Shown: in pieces, positions 34,535 to 42,196 of the stretch
Numbering within the stretch: position 1 is the stretch's first letter
Layout: each line of letters starts with the position of its first letter
DNA from: Eggerthella sinensis
Lineage (GTDB): Bacteria > Actinomycetota > Coriobacteriia > Coriobacteriales > Eggerthellaceae
Assembly: GCF_003339815.1 (NCBI RefSeq)
Contig: NZ_PPTT01000014.1
Location: 33,072-97,071, forward strand
Direction: 5' to 3'
DNA: 64,000 bases
Notes under the pieces: model-generated
Databases searched by the model: none
The model's input: only the letters and a program-made list of their open reading frames with translations
Told to the model about the DNA's origin: nothing
Translations under genes and position numbers: made by a program

Positions 34535-35674
34535 CTAGTATTCCTTCAGCACGGACTTCGCGATGAGCGTGCGCTGCACCTGGCTCGTGCCCTCCACGAT
34601 GGTGAACGACTTGGCGTCGCGGTAGTAGCGCTCCACCGGGTAGTCCTTGCACAGGCCGTAGCCGCCGAATATCTGCACGGCCGTCTCGGACGCCTTCACG
34701 GCCGCCTCCGAGCAGTACACCTTCGCCACCGACGCCGTCTTCATCATCGTGGCCACGTCGCCGCCGTAGGCCGTCGCGGCCTGGTCGAGCAGCAGCCGCG
34801 ACGATTCGAGCGAGATCTCGAGGTCGGCCAGCATGAAGCGGATGGCCTGCAGATCGGCGATGTGCTTGCCGAACTGGATGCGCTCCTTCGCGTACGCCGC
34901 CGCAGCCGCGAGCGAGGCGGCCGTCACACCCGTGGCCAGCGCCGCCACGGCCAAGCGCCCGCGGTTGAGCGTGTGGTGCGCGATCTCGAAGCCGTCGCCT
35001 ACCGCGCCCACGAGCGCCTCGGGGCCCACGTGCATGTTCTCGAAGAACAGCTGCGAGGTCACCGAGCCGCGCAGGCCCATCTTGTCCTCCTTGCGCCCGA
35101 TGACGAGGCCGGGCGTGTCGCGATGCACGACGAAGCACGACGGCTTCGACTGCCCGTCCTCCGCCACGCGCGCGAACACGGTGAACCAGTCGCCCACCTC
35201 GCCGTTCGTGATGAATATCTTGCTGCCGTTGATCACGTAGCCCTCGCCGTCGGGCAGCGCCGTCGTGGCGATGGACGAGATGTCGGAGCCGGCGTTCGGC
35301 TCGGTGAGCGCGAAGCAGATCTTCGCCTCGCCGGCCGCCAGCGCGGGCAGGATGGCCTCCTTCTGCGCCGGCGTTCCCGAGAACACGAGCGCGTCGGAGC
35401 CGATGGCCGAGATGAGGATCATGAGCGCCACGGCCGGCGACTCGCGCGCGATGCGCTCGATCACCTGCACCCAGCAGTGCATGGACACGTCCACCCCGCC
35501 GAATTCCTCGCCGTAAGCCAGGGCGAACAGCCCCTGCTCCACGAACAGGTCGTAGATGTCGTGCGGGAACGCGTCCTCCTCGTCGATCTCGGCGGCGCGC
35601 TGCGCCACCACGTCCACGCACACGTCGTCCACCATCGCGAGGATCATGCGCTCTTCTTGCGTCAGCTCGTACAT
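34535..35674 (-). CDS. acyl-CoA dehydrogenase of the etfBAD operon
   Basis: 379 residues, a canonical short/medium-chain acyl-CoA dehydrogenase. It has FALTEPNAGSDISS in the FAD domain, FGKHIADLQAIRFMLADLE in the helical domain, and VEGTSQVQRTLIAK carrying the catalytic Glu of the YEGTSQIQR motif. ATG 35674 follows GGGGAAGGGG. It is the first gene of an operon with etfB, etfA and etfD, so the four encode a full route from acyl-CoA oxidation to menaquinone. It is the most butyryl-CoA-dehydrogenase-like of the acyl-CoA dehydrogenases in the window. An ATAG-N7-CTAT box (35734-35748) lies 60 bases upstream of the start. The chain length used is unknown. Confidence 0.94.
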   Translation of the reverse strand: MYELTQEERMILAMVDDVCVDVVAQRAAEIDEEDAFPHDIYDLFVEQGLFALAYGEEFGGVDVSMHCWVQVIERIARESPAVALMILISAIGSDALVFSGTPAQKEAILPALAAGEAKICFALTEPNAGSDISSIATTALPDGEGYVINGSKIFITNGEVGDWFTVFARVAEDGQSKPSCFVVHRDTPGLVIGRKEDKMGLRGSVTSQLFFENMHVGPEALVGAVGDGFEIAHHTLNRGRLAVAALATGVTAASLAAAAAYAKERIQFGKHIADLQAIRFMLADLEISLESSRLLLDQAATAYGGDVATMMKTASVAKVYCSEAAVKASETAVQIFGGYGLCKDYPVERYYRDAKSFTIVEGTSQVQRTLIAKSVLKEY

Positions 35675-35733
35675 GGAACCCCTTCCCCGTAGCCATGATT
35701 CATTTCCTTTGCCTATTGATTCCCCTTAAAATA

Positions 35734-35748
35734 ATAGGCTGTGTCTAT
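35734..35748. promoter_or_regulatory. ATAG-N7-CTAT box upstream of the acd-etfBAD operon
   Basis: ATAGGCTGTGTCTAT, extended to AATAG...CTATT, lies 60 bases before the acyl-CoA dehydrogenase start. It differs by one base from the box at 26905. CCTATTGATT at 35712-35721 and CTATTGATTG at 35745-35754 are further related half-sites. Confidence 0.6.
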
Positions 35749-35751
35749 TGA

Positions 35752-35795
35752 TTGACCATGGTCAAAAGAACGGTCATGAGCATACGAACTGGTCA
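35752..35795. promoter_or_regulatory. TTGACCATGGTCAA palindrome with extra GGTCA half-sites
   Basis: The 14-base perfect palindrome at 35752-35765 is followed by same-strand GGTCA at 35772 and 35791. It adjoins the ATAG box and precedes the MetH-activation-like gene by about 180 bases, so it could be an operator for that gene. Confidence 0.4.
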
Positions 35796-35973
35796 AACGC
35801 TCGCGTTTGTTGGCACGATCATCGAGCGCCCGCTGCGCGGCGGGGCCGGCATCGACGGTGCGGCACCGTCCTGCGACAAAACCGCACATTCGGGTCAAAA
35901 TAGCCGGTTCACGAGGACATCTGCTGTTCTATGATCTCTGTAGAAGGAATCACGTTTCGAAGGAGTATCAACC

Positions 35974-36780
35974 ATGCCCGCACCGCTCCGGCCGATCATC
36001 GAAGTCCCCTGCACCGTCGACGCCATCCCGCGATTCGAGGTGCTGCGGCAGCTCGACGCGCCCGCCCTGCGCGCGCTCGGCCTCGACCCGGATGCCCTGA
36101 GCGCGGCCGAGCCCGAGTCCGCGCCCGAGCTGAGCGACGAGGCCGCGCGGCGCATCGACGCCGCGAGCGCGGCGTGCCTGGCGGCCTACGAGCCGCGCGG
36201 GGCGTACAAGGTGTTCAACCCCGCCATCTGCACGCTGCCGCCCGAGTACGTCGAGCCGGCCATCAAGCTCGTGGGCACCATGATGATGTTCCACGGCCAG
36301 AGCGTGTACGAGCGCCTGCGCCGCGCGGCGCACTGCGCGCTCATGGCGGTGACCATCGGTCCCGACAACCCCGAGGCGCTGCCCGCCGACGCCGACGAGC
36401 TCGACCGCGCGCTGGCCGACGCCTGCGCGAAGGCGCTCGTGGAGTGCGCGGCCGACCACGTGAACGCCGCCATCGTGAGCGCGGCGCTCGAGGAGGACCT
36501 CTACACCGACGACCGTCTGAGCCCCGGCATGGGCGACTTCCCGCTCGACACGCGCTCGCAGTTCGTGTTCTACACCCAGTCGGAGAAGCGCCTCGGCCTC
36601 AAGCTGGGCGCCGACGGCGCGTTCTCCCCCCGCTACAGCACGGTGGGCGTCGTGGGCCTCTACGACCCGTCGCAGAAGAACCGCAAGCGCGCCTGCGGGC
36701 GCTGCAAGTACCGCTCCTACTGCTCCATCCGCGCCATCGGCATGACCTGCCACGGCGCCAAAGGCACCTTCGCGAAATAG
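35974..36780 (+). CDS. vitamin B12-dependent methionine synthase activation-domain-like protein
   Basis: 268 residues. LSPGMGDFPLD (182-192), the following helix and FSPRYSTVGVVGLYD (217-231) fit the activation (reactivation) domain of MetH and its stand-alone relatives. Cys241, Cys244, Cys250 and Cys259 in CGRCKYRSYCSIRAIGMTCH form a C-terminal Cys cluster as in corrinoid-activation relatives. ATG 35974 lies eight bases after AAGGAG. No corrinoid protein or methyltransferase gene is in the window, so its partner must be elsewhere, unless it has been adapted to something else. It is divergent from the acd-etfBAD operon. Family placement is by motif memory and is moderately sure. Confidence 0.7.
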   Translation: MPAPLRPIIEVPCTVDAIPRFEVLRQLDAPALRALGLDPDALSAAEPESAPELSDEAARRIDAASAACLAAYEPRGAYKVFNPAICTLPPEYVEPAIKLVGTMMMFHGQSVYERLRRAAHCALMAVTIGPDNPEALPADADELDRALADACAKALVECAADHVNAAIVSAALEEDLYTDDRLSPGMGDFPLDTRSQFVFYTQSEKRLGLKLGADGAFSPRYSTVGVVGLYDPSQKNRKRACGRCKYRSYCSIRAIGMTCHGAKGTFAK

Positions 36781-36796
36781 CGGAGGCGGCACCCCC

Positions 36797-36835
36797 GCCG
36801 CCTTCGCCGCCTCCGCCTTCGCCGCCTTCGCCGCC
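36797..36835. repeat. GCCGCC(T/C)TC microsatellite-like tract
   Basis: Imperfect tandem repetition of GCCGCCTTC and GCCTTC units lies directly after the MetH-activation-like gene. It may be slippage-prone and shows no coding potential I can support. Confidence 0.6.
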
Positions 36836-36944
36836 CGCATCGGAGGGCGGCGCCTCCCCTTTCGGCGGATGCACGGGCCGCGAGCAAGAGTCGGGGCGCG
36901 AAGCGGGCATCCCGGCCCCCTTCTATGCGCGGAGGCCTGCCGAA

Positions 36945-37095
36945 TGGCAAGTTTTTTCGCGATTGCGGGATTTCGGCCCTGATTTCGCCTGCTTTCGGCT
37001 CCTGCTGCGCTCGAATACGAAAGAAACCCCAGGTCGCGATTTTCTCCCGCGCGTCGAATGCTCGCAATCCATCGCAATCGCGAAAAAACTTGCCA
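36945..37095. repeat. 151-base element bounded by 23-base perfect inverted repeats
   Basis: The ends 36945-36967 and 37073-37095 are perfect inverse copies beginning TGGCAAG and containing a T6/A6 run and CGCGATTGCG. The interior (105 bases) has related short blocks such as TCGAATACG and TCGAATGCTCG. No transposase and no clear target duplication is seen. It could be a MITE-like element or the gene of a long structured RNA. Confidence 0.6.
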
Positions 37096-37118
37096 CGCAA
37101 GCTCAAGCCCTACAGAAG

Positions 37119-37146
37119 AGCGCCCCGACCATCCGGTCGGGGCGCT
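37119..37146 (-). terminator. hairpin after acyl-CoA dehydrogenase
   Basis: A perfect 12-base GC-rich stem with a four-base loop lies 41 bases after the stop. The minus-strand tail (CTTCTG) is weakly T-rich. Confidence 0.65.
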
Positions 37147-37186
37147 GGGGCGAGGCGGGCGAAACGCCTCGGGGTGCGACGATGGG

Positions 37187-38371
37187 TTAGATCGTGTACA
37201 GGTAATCGGGATCCTCGGCAACCTTGGCGTACTCTTTGAGGATGCCGCGACCGGAGATGTGCACCATGATCTCCACGGTGCCGCCGCCGATCTGGAAACC
37301 GCGGCAGTCGAGCATGAGGCGGGACACGCGGGTCTCGTCGGTGAAGCCGAGGCCGCCCATGAGCTGCAGGGCGCGCGAGCAGCAGTCGGTGAGCGCCGGG
37401 GCGCCGTAGCGCTTGAGCATGGCGGCGTCGTTGTTCACCGGGATGCCGTTGTCCATCTTCCAGCAGGTGCGATACAGGAAGTTACGCGTGTTCGAGAGCT
37501 CGATCTGCATCTCGACGATGTGCTCCTGCACGAGCTGGTAGGTCTTGATGCCCTTGCCGAACTGCATGCGCTCGTTGGTCCAGGCGCACGCGTCTTCCAT
37601 GGCGGCCTGCGCCTCGCCGAGCAGCTCGGCCAGAAGCACGCAGCGCTCCCACTCGAAGTTCTTCATGAGCTGGTAGAAGCCCTTGCCCTGGATGCCCAAG
37701 AGGTCGCTCTCGTCGATGACCACGTCGTCGAAGTGGATCATCGCGAACGGCATGATCTGCATGCCGATCTTGTTGAGCGGCTCGATGGTGACGCCCTTGG
37801 CGTTGGCCGGCACGAGGTACATGGACATGTTCTTGTTCTCGCGGGACGGGTCCTCGTCCTTGCACACCACGATGAAACCGTCGACGTGCTCGCCCTGGGT
37901 CACCCAGGTCTTCACGCCGTTGATGTGCACCTTGCCGTCGCCCGTGCGGGTGGCCAGGCATTCCATGCCCTGGTTGTCGGAGCCGGCCTCGGGCTCGGAG
38001 ATGGCCAGGCAGTACGGGGGGTAGCCGTTCTCAACGTAGTAGTCCATCGCGTACTTGATCTGCTCCGGCGTGCCGAACTCGCACACGTCGAACATGATGA
38101 GCAGGTTGGGAGCCATAGGGATGTTGCCGCCGGCGTGGTTGAGCTCTTCGATGATCATGGCCATCGTCTGATGGTCGACCGGCTTTCCGCCGTATTCCTC
38201 GGGCAGGCCGTACATGCCCCAACCCGAATCGACCCAGGCCTTCGCCACTTCGGGAGCGATGCCGCGGTTCTTGTAGCCCGCCGCGATAACCTCTTCCGTC
38301 AGGTTCTCCTTGGCCCACTCGCGGATGCCCCTCTTGATGCGGAGCTGTTCCTCACTGTATGCGAAATCCAT
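37187..38371 (-). CDS. CaiA-like acyl-CoA dehydrogenase / enoyl-CoA reductase (second type)
   Basis: 394 residues with the acyl-CoA dehydrogenase fold (LAISEPEAGSDNQG; FGKGIKTYQLVQEHIVEMQ). As in the enzyme at 13106, the EGT motif reads IGGGTVEIMVHISGRGILKEYAK, so the Glu position is Gly while the C-terminal EIMxxIxGRxILKxYAK is shared. ATG 38371 follows AAGGAGGAAGC. It is 118 bases downstream of the OYE-like reductase on the same strand, probably one operon, with a TetR gene divergent from both. An enoyl-CoA reductase role next to a dienoyl-CoA reductase-like enzyme is plausible but inferred. Confidence 0.88.
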   Translation of the reverse strand: MDFAYSEEQLRIKRGIREWAKENLTEEVIAAGYKNRGIAPEVAKAWVDSGWGMYGLPEEYGGKPVDHQTMAMIIEELNHAGGNIPMAPNLLIMFDVCEFGTPEQIKYAMDYYVENGYPPYCLAISEPEAGSDNQGMECLATRTGDGKVHINGVKTWVTQGEHVDGFIVVCKDEDPSRENKNMSMYLVPANAKGVTIEPLNKIGMQIMPFAMIHFDDVVIDESDLLGIQGKGFYQLMKNFEWERCVLLAELLGEAQAAMEDACAWTNERMQFGKGIKTYQLVQEHIVEMQIELSNTRNFLYRTCWKMDNGIPVNNDAAMLKRYGAPALTDCCSRALQLMGGLGFTDETRVSRLMLDCRGFQIGGGTVEIMVHISGRGILKEYAKVAEDPDYLYTI

Positions 38372-38489
38372 GCTTCCTCCTTAACGATTTTCCCTATATT
38401 CAAAACACGTGCGTGTTTGAACCGAAGTTCTGCGGCGCCCGCCCCCTCGTGCAGCGGACGAGGCGGGCGCCGGTCGTGCCGGGCAGCGC

Positions 38490-40565
38490 CTAGAACGCCA
38501 TGGCCTCTTTGTAGCCCGCGTTCACGGCCTCGAGCGTGCGGTACACCTTGCCGGCGGGCGTGGTGGCGTCGCCGATGAGCTTGGCGTTCGGGAACGCCTT
38601 GACCACCTCGTCGTACAGCTTCGTGTTGGCCTCGACGCCCAGGGACAGCAGCACGGTATCGCACTCGAGCAGCTGCTCCTCGCCCGTCTCGACGTTCTGG
38701 ACCTTCGCGCCCTTCTTCGTCACCTCGACGAGCTTGGTGAGGGGCATGAGCTTGACGCCCTTCTGCTTCACGAGGTTGATGGTGGGGTTCTTGTCGATGA
38801 TGCCGATGCCGTTGCCCATCTTCTTGGCCTCTTCGATGACCGTGATCTCGCGGCCGTCGCTCATGGATTCGGCAACCTCGAGGCCGGCGAAGCCGCCGCC
38901 CACCACCACGACGCGCTTGCCCACGATAGCGGTGGGGCCGCTCGCCATGTTGAGGCCCATGCGCATGAAGCCCACGGTGCCGCCCTGCGCCTTGATAGCC
39001 GCCACGGCCGCCTTCCAGATGAGGCCCTTGCCCTCGGGCACGATACCGGCAACCATGTCCTTGATGTCCTGCGAGCTCACGACGTTCTTGCCGTCGATGC
39101 CCGGCACGTCCACGCCGATGACCTCGCCGCCGGGCGCGACGATGACCTCGTCGGGGTTGAGCGCCTTGATGGTGTCGGCGTTCACGTACGTGCTCAGCTT
39201 GAGCTCGATGTTGGGATGGAGCTTCATCTCCTCTTTCCAGTAGGTCACGAGGGGCTCGATCTTCTCGTTGAGCACCTGCGCCATGTTGAGCAGGCCGCCC
39301 ACGCGGTCGGACTTGTCGAGCACGGTCACCTTGTGGCCGCGCACGGCCGCCACGCGCGCCGTCTCGAGGCCGCCGGGGCCGGCGCCCACGACGACGATGT
39401 GCTTCTTCTCGTCGGCGGGCTTGTCCTCGGGATGCCCGATGGCGATGTTGTCGATGTTGCCGTTCACCGAGCACCAGATGGGCTGGCCGAGGAACGTGTG
39501 GTCGAGGCAGCGGCTGCACACGATGCAGGGGCGAACCTGCTCGGGATGGCCCGCGGCCACCTTGCCGGCCGTCTCCGGATCGGCGATGAACTGGCGCGCC
39601 ATGCCCACGGCGTCGCCGTAGCCCTGCGTGACCACCTTGTCGCACATGTCCAGCGTGTTGATGCGCGTGCCGGGGAACACGGGCTTGTCCGTGACGGTCT
39701 TCACCTGCTTGGCCAGGTCGATGAACTCGCCTTCGGGCACGATCTGGTTCGCCACGGGGCGCGGGGCCTCATGGAAGCCGGCCTGCACCGACCAGGCGTC
39801 CACGCCGTGCTTCTCGATGATCGGGATGAGCTCGAGGGTGTCCTCGATGCGGTTGCCGTTCGGCATGAGGTCGTCGGCGGAGATGCGCACGAGCACCGGG
39901 GTGTTCGGGCAGACGCGATGCACTTCGTCGAGGATCTCGGTGAGCAGGCGGGCGCGGTTCTCGGGGCTTCCGCCGTACTCGTCGGTGCGGTGGTTCGAGT
40001 ACTTGGACAGGAAGCGCATGACCATGTAGCCGATGCCCGCGTGGATCTCGATGATGTCGAAGCCGGCTTCGACGGCGCGGCGCGCGGCCTCGCCGTACTG
40101 CTTCACCACGATGGCGATTTCTTCCTTGGTGTACTCGCACTCGGGCATGCCCACGAACGGGCCGCTCGGCACGTCCTTCGACGGGGCGTAGGACTTCAGC
40201 TCGTCGTCGCCCGACGCGCGCCACTCGTAGCACAGCTGCAGCTGCACGGCCGTCTTGGCACCGTGCTTGTGGCACGCCTCGTTGATGCGGGCGAGGCCGG
40301 GAACGAAGGCGTCGTCCCAGATGCCGGCCGCACCGGTGGTGGTGTGGTACTTCGGCGTCGCGTTGAAGCAGTCGCTGATGTAGGCGCTGCCCAGCTCCAG
40401 CAGACCCGTGCCGCCCTTGGCGCGCTCCTCGTAGAAGTCGACGATGGCATCGGTGATGTAGTAGTTGTCGACCATCTCGGTGGTCATGGGCAGCATGACG
40501 AACCGGTTCCTGATCTCAACGTCTCCGATGCTGAACGGTTCCAGCAGCTTCTGATACTTTGCCAC
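38490..40565 (-). CDS. Old Yellow Enzyme-type NADH:flavin oxidoreductase / 2,4-dienoyl-CoA reductase-like Fe-S flavoenzyme
   Basis: 691 residues from GTG 40565, eight bases after AAAGGGG. It has three parts. An FMN-binding TIM barrel comes first (about 1-335, with RTDEYGGSPENRARL). A [4Fe-4S] site follows (Cys347, Cys350, Cys353, Cys365). A two-nucleotide FAD/NAD(P)H domain ends it (VVVGAGPGGLE at 391-401 and a second GxGxxG in VVVVGGGFAGLE). This is the architecture of FadH and of BaiCD/BaiH-type enzymes, which reduce conjugated double bonds. It shares an operon with the acyl-CoA dehydrogenase downstream and is divergent from TetR. The substrate may be a 2,4-dienoyl-CoA, a steroid enone or another enoate; sequence alone cannot tell. 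Confidence 0.92.
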   Translation of the reverse strand: MAKYQKLLEPFSIGDVEIRNRFVMLPMTTEMVDNYYITDAIVDFYEERAKGGTGLLELGSAYISDCFNATPKYHTTTGAAGIWDDAFVPGLARINEACHKHGAKTAVQLQLCYEWRASGDDELKSYAPSKDVPSGPFVGMPECEYTKEEIAIVVKQYGEAARRAVEAGFDIIEIHAGIGYMVMRFLSKYSNHRTDEYGGSPENRARLLTEILDEVHRVCPNTPVLVRISADDLMPNGNRIEDTLELIPIIEKHGVDAWSVQAGFHEAPRPVANQIVPEGEFIDLAKQVKTVTDKPVFPGTRINTLDMCDKVVTQGYGDAVGMARQFIADPETAGKVAAGHPEQVRPCIVCSRCLDHTFLGQPIWCSVNGNIDNIAIGHPEDKPADEKKHIVVVGAGPGGLETARVAAVRGHKVTVLDKSDRVGGLLNMAQVLNEKIEPLVTYWKEEMKLHPNIELKLSTYVNADTIKALNPDEVIVAPGGEVIGVDVPGIDGKNVVSSQDIKDMVAGIVPEGKGLIWKAAVAAIKAQGGTVGFMRMGLNMASGPTAIVGKRVVVVGGGFAGLEVAESMSDGREITVIEEAKKMGNGIGIIDKNPTINLVKQKGVKLMPLTKLVEVTKKGAKVQNVETGEEQLLECDTVLLSLGVEANTKLYDEVVKAFPNAKLIGDATTPAGKVYRTLEAVNAGYKEAMAF

Positions 40566-40783
40566 GATGCAAACCCCTTTCCGCTTTATGCAGTGCTCAA
40601 GCGTCTCTCTGCGCGATTGTCGCGAGGTCGATCTATGCGAACTATCCCTCTCAACGCGTCCGCTCACCCCGCTGCCATCATTGTAGGCTCCCTAAAAGCT
40701 CGATACGATGGACAGAATTATCAGTTTGTAGAGTAAGCGTTAAAAAAGTCTCCCAATTTAAGGCAAGATGAACCGCTAATCAC

Positions 40784-40792
40784 GGGTAATTC
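40784..40792. promoter_or_regulatory. GGGTAATTC element (inverse of GAATTACCC)
   Basis: It is a single copy in the 366-base region between the OYE-like gene and tetR, matching the direct repeats at 23303 and 23324. The region is AT-rich and should hold both promoters; no ATAG-N7-CTAT box was seen in it. Confidence 0.35.
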
Positions 40793-40882
40793 CCCCAAAA
40801 CAGGGGCACTCGACCGGATATGGTTCCGAAGAATACTGCACATATTTTGTTCTTTGTCCTAGAAATGTCCGAAAACGCGACG

Positions 40883-40888
40883 TATAAT
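40883..40888 (+). promoter_or_regulatory. candidate -10 element of tetR
   Basis: A perfect TATAAT lies 43 bases before the TetR start. The closest TTGTCC (40854-40859) is too far for a normal spacer. Confidence 0.5.
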
Positions 40889-40931
40889 AGCTCTGGCACT
40901 ATCATCATTACCGAGAGCGAGGCCCGATCCC

Positions 40932-41585
40932 ATGAACGCGCTCAGCACGATGCTCCTCATCGCCGACACCTTCGTGTCCCTCTGCGACGAAATGCCCCTC
41001 AAGAAGGTGTCCATCAGCGACATCATCGAGCGCACGGGCAAGAACCGCAAGACGTTCTACTACCACTTCGAGAACAAGGACTGCCTCATCACGTGGATCT
41101 TCCGCTACGACCTCGGCCAGGAGCTCAAGCGCCGCTTTCCCGAAAGCGCCCTCGTGTACGAGGCCGGCACGAACGACTCCTCGGCGCAGTTCCCCTTCTA
41201 CATCCTGCAGAAGTCGGGCGTGCGCTCGCTCGATCACGCCGAGTTCTTCGAGTGCTTCGCGCGCGTGCTCGAGGCGAAGCGCCACTTCTACACCCAGGCC
41301 CTCGCCGACACGAACCCGTACTCGCTGCGCAACTACCTGTACCACCTGTACCTGCCCGCGCTGCGCAACGACATCGACCTCATCCTGGCGAACCGCTACC
41401 TGCCGCAGGAGAACATCCAGTTCCTCGCGGAGTTCTACACGTGCGCCTTCCTGTACTACTTCATCCGCAAGTGCGACCAGCCCGGCGCCGACCGCCTCAC
41501 CGGGCAGGCCGGGCCCTTCGCCAACATCATCCACAGCTCGCTCGAAGCGCAGATCAAAGAAGCGCAGCTGCGCCGCAACCTGTAG
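40932..41585 (+). CDS. TetR/AcrR-family regulator
   Basis: 217 residues. The N-terminal helix-turn-helix (about 20-57) contains KVSISDIIERTGKNRKTFYYHFENKDCL, with the FYYHFxxKxxL recognition-helix end typical of TetR proteins. The C-terminal ligand domain is all-helical and unassigned. It is divergent from the OYE-like/acyl-CoA dehydrogenase operon, the usual place for a local repressor. The ribosome site before ATG 40932 is weak (GAGCGAGG). It could recognise GGGTAATTC at 40784, though nothing shows this directly. Confidence 0.9.
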   Translation: MNALSTMLLIADTFVSLCDEMPLKKVSISDIIERTGKNRKTFYYHFENKDCLITWIFRYDLGQELKRRFPESALVYEAGTNDSSAQFPFYILQKSGVRSLDHAEFFECFARVLEAKRHFYTQALADTNPYSLRNYLYHLYLPALRNDIDLILANRYLPQENIQFLAEFYTCAFLYYFIRKCDQPGADRLTGQAGPFANIIHSSLEAQIKEAQLRRNL

Positions 41586-41605
41586 GCCCGCGCCTGCGAG
41601 CGCGC

Positions 41606-42091
41606 TCAGTCCGCGAACTTCACTGGCAGCGCCGCCGCGCCCAGCTCGCGCACGGCGGCGCTCATCGGCTGCAGGTGCGCTCCCACGAGCATCTTCGACG
41701 TCGCGTGCGCCAGGAGCGCGCCGCGCCCGTCAAACGCCTCGGCCTCGCACAGGCACATGGTGCGCCCGCGCTTGATGACGCGCCCCGTTGCCGTGACGGG
41801 CCCCGTGCCGGTCGCCTTCAGGCAGGTCGTGGACAGGTCGATCGTGGTGAACCCCTCGTCCTCGGCGAGCGAGCCGTACAGCGCCCAGTACGCGGCGCAG
41901 TCCAGCAGCGAGGCGTACGCGCCGCCGTGGGCCCCGCCGAACGCGTTCATATGCTTGCGCTCGAACGTGCACGCCACGCGGCACGACCCCTCGGCCAGTT
42001 CCACGAGCTCGATGCCGAGCAGCTCGAAGTACGGCGAGCGGTTGATCAGCTCCATCACCGCGTTCGCATGATCCGGATTCATGGTGCCCAT
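41606..42091 (-). CDS. PaaI-type hotdog thioesterase
   Basis: 161 residues from ATG 42091; ATG 42082 is also possible and a longer frame to 42133 has no ribosome site. The hotdog-fold signature is clear: NAFGGAHGGAYASLLDCAAYWAL (helix with the active-site region) followed by TTIDLSTTCLKAT and GRVIKRGRTMCLCEAEAFD. PaaI/YbgC-like enzymes hydrolyse acyl- or aryl-CoA and free the CoA pool when a pathway stalls. It is 105 bases downstream of the second CoA-transferase gene on the same strand and likely serves that pathway. Confidence 0.87.
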   Translation of the reverse strand: MGTMNPDHANAVMELINRSPYFELLGIELVELAEGSCRVACTFERKHMNAFGGAHGGAYASLLDCAAYWALYGSLAEDEGFTTIDLSTTCLKATGTGPVTATGRVIKRGRTMCLCEAEAFDGRGALLAHATSKMLVGAHLQPMSAAVRELGAAALPVKFAD

Positions 42092-42196
42092 AGCGCGTGC
42101 CGCCCTTCCCTCTTCGTCGTATCCTCCTTTCATGGTAGCGTCCCGCGCCGCGCCGCGACACGGCCAAACCGCACGGTTCGGGTCATGCCCGCCGCC

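Larger units (their letters stand above)
36781..37118. other. intergenic region with simple repeats and a long inverted repeat
   Basis: No gene is seen. A GCCGCCTTC-type repeat tract (36797-36835) is followed by an inverted-repeat element (36945-37095), listed separately. The rest shows nothing recognisable. Confidence 0.5.

Noticed and set aside
36945..37095. A full insertion sequence
   Set aside because: It has inverted ends but only 105 internal bases, no transposase and no clear target duplication.
38490..40565. A bile-acid 7-dehydroxylation (bai) operon
   Set aside because: OYE-like, CoA-transferase, ligase and MFS families are shared with bai, but they are scattered over several operons and no BaiE-like dehydratase or BaiA-like dehydrogenase is seen.
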